A DNA stretch of 64,000 bases from Nitratireductor alexandrii. GTDB lineage: Bacteria > Pseudomonadota > Alphaproteobacteria > Rhizobiales > Rhizobiaceae. This document shows positions 26,033 through 34,937 of this stretch, piece after piece (the stretch's first letter is position 1; each line of letters begins with the position of its first letter). The stretch spans positions 124,001 to 188,000 of the forward strand of contig NZ_RBVY01000002.1 of NCBI RefSeq assembly GCF_004000215.1, written 5' to 3'. The notes beneath the pieces were generated by a model. That model made no database searches, was not told the DNA's origin, and saw only the letters and a list, made by a program, of their open reading frames with translations. The position numbers were made by a program, and so were the translations under genes.

Positions 26033-27493
26033 ATGACGGCCCGTGCGCTGATGTTCCAGGGCACCGGCTCCGATGTCGGCAAGACGCTGGTCGTGGCCGG
26101 CCTGGCGCGCGCCCTGACCAAGCGCGGCCTGCGCGTACGTCCGTTCAAGCCGCAGAACATGTCCAACAACGCGGCCGTCACCGGCGATGGCGGCGAGATC
26201 GGCCGCGCCCAGGCCTTGCAGGCGCGCGCGGCCGGCGTGACGCCCAGTGTGCACATGAACCCGGTTCTGTTGAAGCCGCAGGGCGAGACGGGCGCGCAGA
26301 TCGTCGTCCAGGGGCGGGTCCGGGGCACCGCGCGCGCGGCTGACTATCAGGGCGTCAAGCCCAGTCTGCTGCCGGCCGTGCTCGACAGTTTCGCGCGTCT
26401 GAAGGAAGAGGCCGATATCGTGCTGGTCGAAGGCGCCGGCAGTGCCTCCGAAACCAATCTGCGTGCCAACGACATCGCCAATTTCGGCTTCGCGCGCGCC
26501 GCCGACGTGCCGGTGGTGGTGATCGGCGATATCGACCGGGGCGGCGTCATAGCCAGTCTGGTCGGCACCAAAGCGGTGATCGATCCGGCCGACGCCGCGC
26601 TCGTCGTCGGGTTTCTCGTCAACCGTTTTCGCGGCGATCCGGCCTTGTTCGTCGACGGCATCAACGAGATTGCGCGGCGTACCGGCTGGGCCTCCTTCGG
26701 GCTTTTGCCGCATTTTGCCGACGCCAACCGCCTGCCGGCGGAGGACGCGCTGGCGCTGACCGGCAAGGATCGGCGCGGCCGCGCCGGGGGGCGGGTGAAG
26801 GTCGCGGTGCCGATCCTGCCGCATATCTCCAATTTCGACGATCTCGACCCGCTCGAGGCCGAACCCGACGTGGCGTTGACACGGTTGTGGCCAGGCATGC
26901 CGGTTCCCGGCGATACCGACTTGGTGCTGCTGGTCGGTTCCAAGTCAACGATCGCGGATCTGGCCGCCCTGCGCGCCGCCGGCTTCGATGTCGATATCGC
27001 GGCCCATCGCCGCCGCGGCGGCTTCGTGCTCGGCCTGTGCGGCGGCTACCAGATGCTCGGCCGTACCATCGACGATCCGGACGGCGTCGAAGGGCAGGCA
27101 GGACGGGTGAAAGGCCTCGGTCTGCTCGAGGTCGACACCCGCCTGACAGGCGAAAAGGCTTTGGTCGAGGTGCGTGGCGACACGGCCGACGGTGTCTCCT
27201 TTCACGGCTACGAGATGCATATCGGCGTCACCGCCGGTCCCGACGCCGCGCGGCCGTTCGCCGCCATCGCCGGGCGGGCCGATGGTGCCACCGCGCCCGA
27301 CGGCCGCGTTGCCGGCACCTATGTGCACGGGCTGTTCGCCGACGATCGCCAGCGCGCCGCCTGGCTGGAGCGTCTTGGTGGCGCCGCCTCCGGGCTTGAT
27401 TACGAGGGCGGCGTCGAGGCCGCGCTCGACGGACTGGCCGACCACATGGAGGCCCATCTCGACATTGACGGGCTGATCAAAAATGCGCGCTGA
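26033..27493 (+). CDS. cobQ: Cobyric acid synthase
   Basis: CobQ (486 aa) amidates the b, d, e and g side chains of adenosylcobyrinic a,c-diamide using glutamine. The N-terminal ATPase domain starts [20 protein letters not shown] and includes [16 protein letters not shown]. The C-terminal glutaminase domain has [13 protein letters not shown] with the nucleophilic cysteine and [11 protein letters not shown]. The ATG at 26033 fits family N-termini; a TTG at 26009 is the only earlier option. The 3' end overlaps convergent cobD by 17 bases. Confidence 0.95.
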   Translation: MTARALMFQGTGSDVGKTLVVAGLARALTKRGLRVRPFKPQNMSNNAAVTGDGGEIGRAQALQARAAGVTPSVHMNPVLLKPQGETGAQIVVQGRVRGTARAADYQGVKPSLLPAVLDSFARLKEEADIVLVEGAGSASETNLRANDIANFGFARAADVPVVVIGDIDRGGVIASLVGTKAVIDPADAALVVGFLVNRFRGDPALFVDGINEIARRTGWASFGLLPHFADANRLPAEDALALTGKDRRGRAGGRVKVAVPILPHISNFDDLDPLEAEPDVALTRLWPGMPVPGDTDLVLLVGSKSTIADLAALRAAGFDVDIAAHRRRGGFVLGLCGGYQMLGRTIDDPDGVEGQAGRVKGLGLLEVDTRLTGEKALVEVRGDTADGVSFHGYEMHIGVTAGPDAARPFAAIAGRADGATAPDGRVAGTYVHGLFADDRQRAAWLERLGGAASGLDYEGGVEAALDGLADHMEAHLDIDGLIKNAR

Positions 27494-28454
27494 CCAACAC
27501 AGCGAGCGCGCCGGTCGACACAATCAACAGCCCGTCCGCCCACCGGTAAAGGGTAAGTGCACGGCGAATATCGCTCGCGTCGGCGCTCCGGCGGCCGCCT
27601 TGGCCCATCACCGCGTCGTCCACCACATGTCCGCCATAGGAGCGCGGGCCGGCGAGCGCCAGGCCGAGCGCGCCGGCCATCGCCGCCTCCGGCCAGCCGG
27701 CATTGGGCGAGCGGTGGTTTTTCGCGTCGCGCCGGACCGCCCGCCAGGCGTTGCGTCCGGACATGGATGGCAGAAGGGCCGCGGCCGCCACCAGCGCCAG
27801 TGCCGTCAGCCGCGAGGCCGGCAGGTTGATCAGATCGTCGAAGCGGGCGGCGGCGCGACCGAAGTCCTCGTGGCGCGGTGTGCGGTGACCGATCATCGAA
27901 TCGGCCGTGTTGACCGCCTTGTAGACCGCGATGCCCGGCAGGCCGGCGAGCGCGAGCCAGACGAGCGGCGCGGTGACGCCGTCGGAGAAGTTTTCCGCCA
28001 GACTCTCGATCGCCGCGCGGCTCACCCCGGCCTCGTCGAGCGTGTCGGGATCGCGCCCGACGATCTGCGACACCGCCGCCCGTCCGGCGTCGAGGCCGCC
28101 GGTTTCCAGCGCGCCGGCGACGGCCGCGACATGATCGTCGAGGCTTTTTTGCGCGATCAGCGTTGCCGCCAGGCAGGCAGCGAGCGCGAGGGCTATGGAG
28201 GCGGGCAGGGTCATAAGCAGCGCCTGCAGGCCCAGCCCGGCGCCGCCGGTGAGCAGCGCAATGGTGACGAGCGCGGCCAGCCCGGCATGCCGGCGACGCG
28301 CCGGACTGTCCGTCTCCCGATTCCAGCGCTGGTCGAGACGGTCGATCAGCGCGCCGATCCAGGTCACCGGATGGCCGATCGCCATGAACAGGCGGTCGGG
28401 ATAGCCGGCGGCCCGCTCGACAAGCAGCGACAGAAAGGCGGTGGACAAGAACAT
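27477..28454 (-). CDS. cobD: Adenosylcobinamide-phosphate synthase
   Basis: This 325-aa membrane protein (CobD of P. denitrificans, CbiB of Salmonella) attaches the aminopropanol arm to adenosylcobyric acid. Family segments are [21 protein letters not shown] near the N-terminus, [23 protein letters not shown] and [15 protein letters not shown] in the middle, with several hydrophobic helices. The gene is divergent from cobC and convergent with cobQ. Its ATG and that of cobC share a CATG at 28452-28455. Confidence 0.94.
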   Translation of the reverse strand: MFLSTAFLSLLVERAAGYPDRLFMAIGHPVTWIGALIDRLDQRWNRETDSPARRRHAGLAALVTIALLTGGAGLGLQALLMTLPASIALALAACLAATLIAQKSLDDHVAAVAGALETGGLDAGRAAVSQIVGRDPDTLDEAGVSRAAIESLAENFSDGVTAPLVWLALAGLPGIAVYKAVNTADSMIGHRTPRHEDFGRAAARFDDLINLPASRLTALALVAAAALLPSMSGRNAWRAVRRDAKNHRSPNAGWPEAAMAGALGLALAGPRSYGGHVVDDAVMGQGGRRSADASDIRRALTLYRWADGLLIVSTGALAVLVSAHF

Positions 28455-28455
28455 G
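28452..28455. other. CATG shared by the divergent cobD and cobC start codons
   Basis: CATG gives the minus-strand ATG of cobD (28454) and the plus-strand ATG of cobC (28453). A GTG at 28441 is an alternative cobC start that would make the two coding regions overlap further. The same arrangement occurs at cobL/cobK (13641-13644). Confidence 0.65.
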
Positions 28456-29514
28456 GCGTTGCAACGGGCTGAAAAAACCGCGGTTTCCGATCATGGCGGC
28501 AGCCTCGACGCGGCCCGGGCGCTGTTTCCCGATGCGCCGCGACCGTGGGTCGACCTGTCGACCGGCATCAACCCGCACGCCTATCCGCTTTTCGACCTGC
28601 CGGCCACCGCTTTTTCGCGCCTGCCCGAGCCGGGCCGGATCGCCGAACTGGCGCGCCTTGCCGCCGGCGCCTATCGCGCCGGGCCGGATGTCGCCGTTGT
28701 GGCCGCGCCCGGCACCCAGGCCTTGCTGCCGCTTGTGATGCGGCAGATTCCCGCCGGCCGGGCCCGCGTGCTCGGACCGACCTATGCCGAACATGGGCGC
28801 TGCGCGCGCCTTGCCGGCCATGCGGTCGAGGAAGTGAGCGATGTCGCTGCGCTCTACGACGCCGATCTTGCCGTCATCGTCAACCCGAACAATCCGGACG
28901 GCCGCGTCGTCGCACGCGAAACCCTGCTCGCGCTCGCCGGCCATATGCACGCCAAGGGCGGTTTGCTGGTGCTCGACGAGGCGTTCATGGATGTCGGTCC
29001 CGCCGCGCATTCTCTCGGCGACGCCTGCGGGGAAGGCGGGGTCGTCGTGCTGCGCTCGTTCGGGAAATTTTTCGGCCTTGCCGGCATCAGGCTCGGCTTT
29101 GCACTCGGCGCGCCGGACCTTGTGGCCGGATTGGCCGCTACGCTCGGGCCCTGGGCGGTCTCCGGCCCGACGCTCGAGATCGGCCTGCGGGCGCTGGCGG
29201 ACCAGGCCTGGCAGACGCGGATGCGCGCCCGGTTGGGGGCCGAGCGTGCGCGTCTCGACGCCGTGCTTGCCACAGCCGGGATCGAGCCCCGCGGCGGCAC
29301 CGCGCTTTACGCCTTCCTGCGCGATCCGGCCGCGCCGGACCTGTTTGCATGGCTGGGCGCGGCCGGCATTTTCACCCGCCGCTTCCAAGCCCGGCCGGAT
29401 TGTCTGCGGATCGGCCTGCCCGACGACGACGCCTGGCCACGGCTCGAGGCCGCGCTTGCGGCATGGTCCGCGCGAAACCAGCAAACCGATCCGGCCAAGG
29501 AGGCAAAAAAATGA
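28453..29514 (+). CDS. cobC: Threonine-phosphate decarboxylase / L-threonine-O-phosphate-dependent CobC
   Basis: CobC (353 aa, P. denitrificans naming; CobD of Salmonella) is a PLP-dependent class-II aminotransferase-fold enzyme that supplies the aminopropanol phosphate linker. WVDLSTGINPHAYP at the N-terminus, VIVNPNNPDGRV, LVLDEAFMD and the PLP-lysine motif VLRSFGKFFGLAGIRLGF are clear. The ATG at 28453 is preferred on the divergent layout; GTG 28441 adds four residues. An AAGGAGG lies in its last codons and serves the next gene, whose ATG overlaps the cobC stop. Confidence 0.93.
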   Translation: MALQRAEKTAVSDHGGSLDAARALFPDAPRPWVDLSTGINPHAYPLFDLPATAFSRLPEPGRIAELARLAAGAYRAGPDVAVVAAPGTQALLPLVMRQIPAGRARVLGPTYAEHGRCARLAGHAVEEVSDVAALYDADLAVIVNPNNPDGRVVARETLLALAGHMHAKGGLLVLDEAFMDVGPAAHSLGDACGEGGVVVLRSFGKFFGLAGIRLGFALGAPDLVAGLAATLGPWAVSGPTLEIGLRALADQAWQTRMRARLGAERARLDAVLATAGIEPRGGTALYAFLRDPAAPDLFAWLGAAGIFTRRFQARPDCLRIGLPDDDAWPRLEAALAAWSARNQQTDPAKEAKK

Positions 29515-30023
29515 TGATCTGGGTCTGCCCCCTGTCGCGTCTCGGCGAGACGATCAGCGCGACCGGCGCGCGCCGGCTGTTGACGCTGCTCAAACACGGA
29601 ACCCCGTTCGACCGGCCGGCGCCGATCGCCGCCGATCAGCACCTTTTGCTGTCGATGCACGACATCGTCGAGGAAGCGCCAGACATGGTGGCGCCGGCCA
29701 GCGCGCATGTCGAAAGCCTGATCGAATTCGGCAGGGGTTGGGATCGGGCCACGCCACTTGTGATCAACTGCTTTGCCGGCATTTCGCGCTCCACCGCCTC
29801 CGCCTACATCATCGCCGCCGCCTTGGCGCCCATGCGCGGCGAAGCCGAACTCGCCCGCACATTGCGCCGTCTCTCGCCCTCCGCGACGCCGAATATCCGG
29901 CTGGTCGCGCTGGCCGACGAAATTTTGGGGCGCGACGGCCGCATGGTCGAGGCGGTGCGCTCGATCGGTCGTGGTGCCGATGCCTTCGAGGGCGCACCGT
30001 TCGCCCTGTCTGTCGACAGCTGA
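29511..30023 (+). CDS. Tyrosine/dual-specificity-phosphatase-like protein linked to cob genes
   Basis: This 170-aa cytoplasmic protein carries the cysteine-phosphatase P-loop INCFAGISRSTASAYIIAAA (C-x5-R-S) and an upstream MHDIVEEAPDMVAP segment that supplies a possible general acid. The start ATG at 29511 overlaps the cobC stop (ATGA) and has AAGGAGG eight bases upstream, so it is part of the cobC unit. Similar phosphatases occur in alphaproteobacterial cobalamin loci. No alpha-ribazole phosphatase of the histidine-phosphatase family is in the window, so a role in removing a cobalamin-precursor phosphate is an attractive but unproven idea. Confidence 0.82.
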   Translation: MMIWVCPLSRLGETISATGARRLLTLLKHGTPFDRPAPIAADQHLLLSMHDIVEEAPDMVAPASAHVESLIEFGRGWDRATPLVINCFAGISRSTASAYIIAAALAPMRGEAELARTLRRLSPSATPNIRLVALADEILGRDGRMVEAVRSIGRGADAFEGAPFALSVDS

Positions 30024-30034
30024 GCCCTTGCGCT

Positions 30035-31039
30035 TTATGGCGCGGGGTCGGCAAAGGCCGCAATGCGCTGTACCAGCGCGCGTGGCACGCGCATCCCGTC
30101 GCGGCCCGCCGCCGCAACGCGTTCGCGCCGGGCGCGGCCTGGAATATGGATGCCCTCGGCCTCGAGCCGTGCGGCATGGTCGCTGAGCCGGGCAGCGAAG
30201 CCTTGACCGAACGCGGCCGGGTCGACCGCCAGCACGAACAGCCCGGTTTGCGGAGAGTCTGGCCCCTGCGTGATCGATGGCGCGTCGAGCGACCAGTTGG
30301 CGCCGGTCAGTCCGGCCGCAAGCACTTCCACCATCAGCGCGATATTGGCCCCGCGCGCGCCGCCAAACGCCAGAAGCGCGCCTTCGATCGCCGCGCGGGC
30401 GTCCGTTGTCGGCCGGCCCCGGCCGTCGATCGCCCAGCCTTCTGGAATCGATTCGCCCCGTTCGGCGGCCTGCCGCAGCTTGACATAGGCCGTCTGGCTC
30501 GACGACTGGTCGATCAGCAGCGTGTCGTCCCCACCAAGCGGCGCGGCGAAGGCGAGCGGGTTGGTACAGTAGACCGGCCGCCGCCCGCCCGCTGCGGTGA
30601 TCAGCGCCGGGCCGTTGGTGGCAGCCAGTGCCACCAGGCCGGCTTCGGCGAGTTGCTGGGCGAAATAGCCGAGCGCGCCGCAGGTAAAGGCGTTCTTTTG
30701 CGCAAAGATCCCCAGACCGGCCGTGCGCACGGCGGCGATCAGCCGGTCGCGGACGAGCGCGTAGCCGTAATGCGCCGTACCCCGGCGGGCGTCGACATGG
30801 AAAATCGACGGCAGCGGCCGTTCGATCGCCGGCTCGGCCCGGCCGTCGATCCGGCCCGCGCGCAGGGCGTCGAGATAGAATTCGAAATGCCCCAGGCCGA
30901 TGGCGCTGTTGCCTGCGGCTTCGGCGGCAACCGTCGCCCGGGCGAGCGCGGTCGCGGCTCCGTCATGGGCGCCGGCGCCGAGCGCGGCCTCGCGGCACAG
31001 GGTTAAGCACTCGGCGGTCGTCAGGATCATGCTGGACAT
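30035..31039 (-). CDS. Malate/L-lactate dehydrogenase family (Ldh_2) oxidoreductase
   Basis: This 334-aa NAD(P)-dependent dehydrogenase belongs to the Ldh_2/YbiC/AllD family, whose members act on malate, ureidoglycolate, sulfolactate or related 2-hydroxyacids. Family features are NSAIGLGHFEFYLDALRAG, the IFAQKNAFTCGALGYFAQQLAEAGLVALAATNGPA region (usually the catalytic-histidine area) and NPLAFAAP. The start MSSMILT at 31039 was chosen; the second ATG at 31030 is possible. It is convergent with the phosphatase gene (11-base gap) and divergent from the SAF-type oxidoreductase, with 174 bases between starts. The exact substrate cannot be stated. Confidence 0.85.
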   Translation of the reverse strand: MSSMILTTAECLTLCREAALGAGAHDGAATALARATVAAEAAGNSAIGLGHFEFYLDALRAGRIDGRAEPAIERPLPSIFHVDARRGTAHYGYALVRDRLIAAVRTAGLGIFAQKNAFTCGALGYFAQQLAEAGLVALAATNGPALITAAGGRRPVYCTNPLAFAAPLGGDDTLLIDQSSSQTAYVKLRQAAERGESIPEGWAIDGRGRPTTDARAAIEGALLAFGGARGANIALMVEVLAAGLTGANWSLDAPSITQGPDSPQTGLFVLAVDPAAFGQGFAARLSDHAARLEAEGIHIPGRARRERVAAAGRDGMRVPRALVQRIAAFADPAP

Positions 31040-31213
31040 TGGTCTGCTCGCGGCGGATTCGCTGTCGCGACTATCGGCCGGCCGGATCCCGAAGGGTAGG
31101 GGGCATGTGGACGAAGGCGCGCATTTCGGCGCGTCTTCACTCGCGTGATGCCGCAACGATTGACATTGCCGGCATGGGGGTACTAGCTCCGCGCACCGAA
31201 GCGTGCGGGAAAA

Positions 31214-32533
31214 ATGCTGTCCATGACCAATGTCGCTCTTACCGGTCTGGCCCGTGATCTTGCGCGGCGGGCGGATGAAGGCCGACCCGTGCGCGTCGGC
31301 GTGATCGGCTCCGGCGAGATGGGGACCGACCTTGTCACCCAGGCCATGCTGATGCGTGGCATCGAGGTCTGCGCGATCTCGACACGCAGGCCGCATACCG
31401 CGCGCGATGCGATCCGCATCGCCTATGGCGACGAGGCGATGGCGCGCGAGGCCGGTACGGCTTCGGCCGCCACGGCGGCGATCGAGGCCGGCAGGATCGC
31501 GATCACCTCCAACGAATTGCTCGTCACCAATCCGCTCGTCGACGTGGTGATCGATGCCACCGGCAAGCCCGGCGTCGCCGCGGATTTCGACCTGATGGCG
31601 ATGGAGCACGGCAAGCACGTGGTGATGATGAATGTCGAAGCCGACGTCACCATCGGCTGCCTGCTCAAACAGGAGGCCGACCGGCTGGGCGTCGTCTACA
31701 CGGTCGGCGCGGGCGACGAGCCGTCTTCGTGCATGGAACTGATCGAATTCGCTTCCGCGCTCGGCTATTCCATCGTTTCGGCCGGCAAGGGCAAGAACAA
31801 TCCGCTCAACCACGACGCCGTGCCCGACGACTATGTCGAGGAGGCGACGCGGCGCAACATGAACCCGCGTATGCTGGTGGAGTTCGTCGACGGGTCCAAG
31901 ACCATGGTCGAGATGGCCGCGATCGCCAACGCCACCGGTCTGGTACCGGACGTTCCCGGCATGCACGGGCCGCGCGCGGACCGAGACGAGATGGTCAAGG
32001 TGCTGATCCCCCGGCAGGACGGCGGCATCCTGACGCGCAAGGGCGTGGTCGACTACACGGTCGGCAAGGGCGTCGCACCGGGCGTCTTTGTCATCGTCGA
32101 GGCGACCCACCCACGTATCATCGAGCGCATGGACGACCTGCATATCGGCACCGGTCCCTATTACAGCTTCTTCCGGCCCTACCATCTGACCTCGCTCGAA
32201 GTTCCGCTGACGGCGGCGCGCATCATGCTGACCGGCAAGCCCGACATGGTGCCGTTGCCGCGTCCCGTGGCCGAAGTCTGCGCGCTCGCCAAGCGCGATC
32301 TCGCCGCCGGCGAGGCTTTCGATGCGATCGGCGAGACCTGCTACCGCTCCTTCACCATGACGGTGACCGACGCGCGCGCCAAAAATGCGGTTCCCGTCGG
32401 CCTTCTCGAGGGGGGCAAGGTTTTGAAGTCGGTCAAGAAAGGCGAGTTGCTGACCACCGACAATGCCGCGCCCGATCCGAGCACGCGGCTTTATGCGCTG
32501 CGCCGACGTCAGGACCAGATGCTGTACGGATAA
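31214..32533 (+). CDS. NAD(P)-binding oxidoreductase with C-terminal SAF-like domain
   Basis: This 439-aa protein has an N-terminal Rossmann fold (VRVGVIGSGEMGTDLVTQAM, residues 26-45) similar to homoserine-dehydrogenase-type NAD-binding domains, then DVVIDATGKPGVAADFDLMA and a catalytic-looking GAGDEPSSCMELIEFASALG and SAGKGKNNPLN region. The last ~100 residues (AVCALAKRDLAAGEAFDAIG ... AVPVGLLEGGKVLKSVKKGE) look like a SAF domain. Homologues are widespread in Hyphomicrobiales and sometimes linked to sugar-acid or polyol catabolism. Its reaction is not known to me. Start 31214 or 31223. Divergent from the Ldh_2 gene, perhaps under common control. Confidence 0.75.
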   Translation: MLSMTNVALTGLARDLARRADEGRPVRVGVIGSGEMGTDLVTQAMLMRGIEVCAISTRRPHTARDAIRIAYGDEAMAREAGTASAATAAIEAGRIAITSNELLVTNPLVDVVIDATGKPGVAADFDLMAMEHGKHVVMMNVEADVTIGCLLKQEADRLGVVYTVGAGDEPSSCMELIEFASALGYSIVSAGKGKNNPLNHDAVPDDYVEEATRRNMNPRMLVEFVDGSKTMVEMAAIANATGLVPDVPGMHGPRADRDEMVKVLIPRQDGGILTRKGVVDYTVGKGVAPGVFVIVEATHPRIIERMDDLHIGTGPYYSFFRPYHLTSLEVPLTAARIMLTGKPDMVPLPRPVAEVCALAKRDLAAGEAFDAIGETCYRSFTMTVTDARAKNAVPVGLLEGGKVLKSVKKGELLTTDNAAPDPSTRLYALRRRQDQMLYG

Positions 32534-32688
32534 CAAGCGGCCGAAAACCGGGATTCGGGCCCCGATAGGCGCGGCCCGAGCTGAAAATCAAGAAGTCTTG
32601 ACCGTTTTGGCGCGGGTTTTGCTTCAGGCCTGTGTGCGATGGCGCGCGGCGATGTTTGCGTGTCCGAACGAGGGAGCACGACGGTCAA

Positions 32689-33984
32689 ATGAACCAGAAC
32701 GACACGGTGGCCCGTATCAGGGCGACACATCGCAGCGCTGCCAAGGCCAATATTCGGCTCGAAACGCTCGATTCCTGGCGCGGCATTTGCGCGTTGCTGG
32801 TGGCCGTGATGCATTTTCCGGCCTCCGGCCCGCTCGGCGAAAGCCTGGTCGTGCGCAACGCCTATCTGTTCGTTGACTATTTCTTCGTGCTGTCGGGCTT
32901 CGTGATCGCCTATGGATACGGCGCCAAGCTGGCCGAGGGGGTCGATTATCTGCGGTTCGTCGTTCTGCGCATTGGCCGGATCTATCCGCTCCATGTTGCC
33001 GTGCTTGCCTTGTTCGTCGCCTTCGAGGCGCTGCGCTGGAGCGTTCCGGCACTGGCCGGAAACGGCCCGGCGCCGTTTACCGACGGCAACAGCCCGTCCG
33101 AATTGCTGACGAGCCTCGCCCTTCTCAACGGCATGGGGGTCGATAGCCGGCTGACCTGGAACGGTCCGAGCTGGAGCATCTCGGCCGAGTTCTGGACCTA
33201 TATTCTCTTCGGCGGGCTTGTGGTGCTGCTCGGGCGCCGCTCCTGGATCGCGCTGGTTGTCGCCGTCGTCACCGGTCCGGTGGTGCTCTACCTGTTTTCG
33301 CCCGACTATATGGACGCGACCTGGGATTTAGGTTTCGTGCGCTGCGTCTACGGGTTTTCGCTCGGCGCGCTGCTTTATTTCGCGGCCGGCTCGAAATTGC
33401 TGTCGGCCAAGGCGGGCCTGGCGGTACGGCCTGGCGTGGGCGCGGTGGCCGGCGCCAGCGCGCTCGAACTCGCCGCCATCGTCATGGTGGCCGCATTCGT
33501 CGCTGTTGCCGGCGACAATGCGGCCGGCATCGCGGCGCCGTTCGTGTTCGCGCTCACCCTGTGCGTCTTCGTTCTGGAAGGCGGCATGATCAGCCGACTG
33601 CTCAGAACCAGGCTGTTTCTGTGGCTGGGGGCGCTCTCCTACGGCATCTACATCGTGCATATTTTCGTTCAGGCGCGGATGATCAATCTGGCCAGCATCG
33701 TGGAGAAGGTCGTGGGGCTCGAGCTGATCGGCACCTTCGAGATCAACGGGCAGGATTTTTACGGTTTTGGCCTCAACGGGCCGGTTTTCGGGACGCTGAT
33801 GGTGGCGGCGATGATCGTGGCGGTGGTGGCCGTGGCGCTGATCGCGCATTTTGTGATCGAAAAGCCGTTCCAGGGGCTGTCGCGAAAACTCGCCGATGCC
33901 CATGTCGGGCACAATCGCACCGCGCGCGCGGTCGGCGGCGCCGTCGCCGCGCCGGTGTTTTTGGGCGCGCCCGTGCGCCCGTAG
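32689..33984 (+). CDS. Acyltransferase 3 family membrane O-acetyltransferase
   Basis: This 431-aa polytopic protein is an OafA/ExoZ-type acyltransferase that modifies surface sugars with acyl groups. The N-terminal LETLDSWRGICALLVAVMHF has the family arginine and histidine, followed by AYLFVDYFFVLSGFVIAYGYG and FVVLRIGRIYPLHVAVL. About ten membrane helices are predicted and a WSISAEFWTY motif is present. The ATG at 32689 follows TCAA and fits the family start. It is the left-most gene of the polysaccharide region; 155 bases separate it from the SAF oxidoreductase. Confidence 0.87.
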   Translation: MNQNDTVARIRATHRSAAKANIRLETLDSWRGICALLVAVMHFPASGPLGESLVVRNAYLFVDYFFVLSGFVIAYGYGAKLAEGVDYLRFVVLRIGRIYPLHVAVLALFVAFEALRWSVPALAGNGPAPFTDGNSPSELLTSLALLNGMGVDSRLTWNGPSWSISAEFWTYILFGGLVVLLGRRSWIALVVAVVTGPVVLYLFSPDYMDATWDLGFVRCVYGFSLGALLYFAAGSKLLSAKAGLAVRPGVGAVAGASALELAAIVMVAAFVAVAGDNAAGIAAPFVFALTLCVFVLEGGMISRLLRTRLFLWLGALSYGIYIVHIFVQARMINLASIVEKVVGLELIGTFEINGQDFYGFGLNGPVFGTLMVAAMIVAVVAVALIAHFVIEKPFQGLSRKLADAHVGHNRTARAVGGAVAAPVFLGAPVRP

Positions 33985-34023
33985 GCGGAGTTGGCAAAAT
34001 CGGGTGGCGGGAGCGCCGCCCGG

Positions 34024-34839
34024 CTATTTCCCGAGCTCGACGGAACGGTCGCGCGCCGCCTCGACAGCCTCGGTGATCAACGCGCGAAGGCGATCCTGGC
34101 CCATCAGAACCTGCAAGGCGGCGGCTGTGGTGCCGTTCGGGCTGGTGACCTGTTCGCGCAGGAGGCCGGGTTCGGTCTCGCTTTCGGCTGCCAGCGAGGC
34201 GGCACCGAACACGGTCTGCATGGCCAGCAGCTTCGCCGCCTCCGCGGGCAGGCCGACCCGCTCGCCGGCTGCGGTCAGACATTCGATGAAATGAAAAACA
34301 TAGGCCGGCCCGGAGCCGGACACGGCGGTCACGGCGTCCATCAGGCCTTCGTCTTCGAGCTTCAGCACCCGGCCGCTGACCGAAAGCAGGTCGGCCAGAA
34401 AGGTCTCGGCGTCCGGCGCGACCTGCGCGTTGGAGACCGTTACCATCATGCCCTTTCCGATCGCGGCGGGCGTGTTGGGCATACAACGCACGATTGGCGT
34501 TTTTTCGCCCAGCAGCGCTTCGAACAACGCAATGCCGATGCCCGCGGCGATCGACACGAATGTCGTGCCGCCGGTCGCGAAACCGCGATAATCGGCTACG
34601 ACGCTCCGCATCACCTGCGGCTTGACCGCGAAGATAATCAATTCGGGCCGCAAGCCGGCCTGCAAATGAGAGACGTGCTCGGCCACGGCCGCGCCGGTTT
34701 GCGAGGCGCGTTGGCGCAGGGTTTCGTTCGGTTCGACGACGGCGATGTCGCCGGCGGCCAGCTTGCCCGATGCCAGCCAGCCCGTAAGCATGGCATGACC
34801 CATATTGCCGCATCCGACCAGCACTACTTTCACAGCCAC
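34024..34839 (-). CDS. proC: Pyrroline-5-carboxylate reductase
   Basis: ProC (271 aa) reduces pyrroline-5-carboxylate to proline with NAD(P)H. The Rossmann start VVLVGCGNMGHAMLTGWLASG, the IIFAVKPQVM segment and the C-terminal MDAVTAVSGSGPAYVFHFIECL and REQVTSPNGTTAAALQVL are the family signature. The start is GTG at 34839, chosen because GGAGGAG lies seven bases upstream; no ATG is near. It is a housekeeping gene sitting inside the polysaccharide region, convergent with the acyltransferase. Confidence 0.94.
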   Translation of the reverse strand: MAVKVVLVGCGNMGHAMLTGWLASGKLAAGDIAVVEPNETLRQRASQTGAAVAEHVSHLQAGLRPELIIFAVKPQVMRSVVADYRGFATGGTTFVSIAAGIGIALFEALLGEKTPIVRCMPNTPAAIGKGMMVTVSNAQVAPDAETFLADLLSVSGRVLKLEDEGLMDAVTAVSGSGPAYVFHFIECLTAAGERVGLPAEAAKLLAMQTVFGAASLAAESETEPGLLREQVTSPNGTTAAALQVLMGQDRLRALITEAVEAARDRSVELGK

Positions 34840-34937
34840 TTGTGATCTCCTCCGGCAGACCCGGCCGCCGCTTCTTCTGGGTGAGGGCCGCAGCAATGCC
34901 GTATCGGGCCAGCCGGCGCAACCGGCAATTTCCGCAC

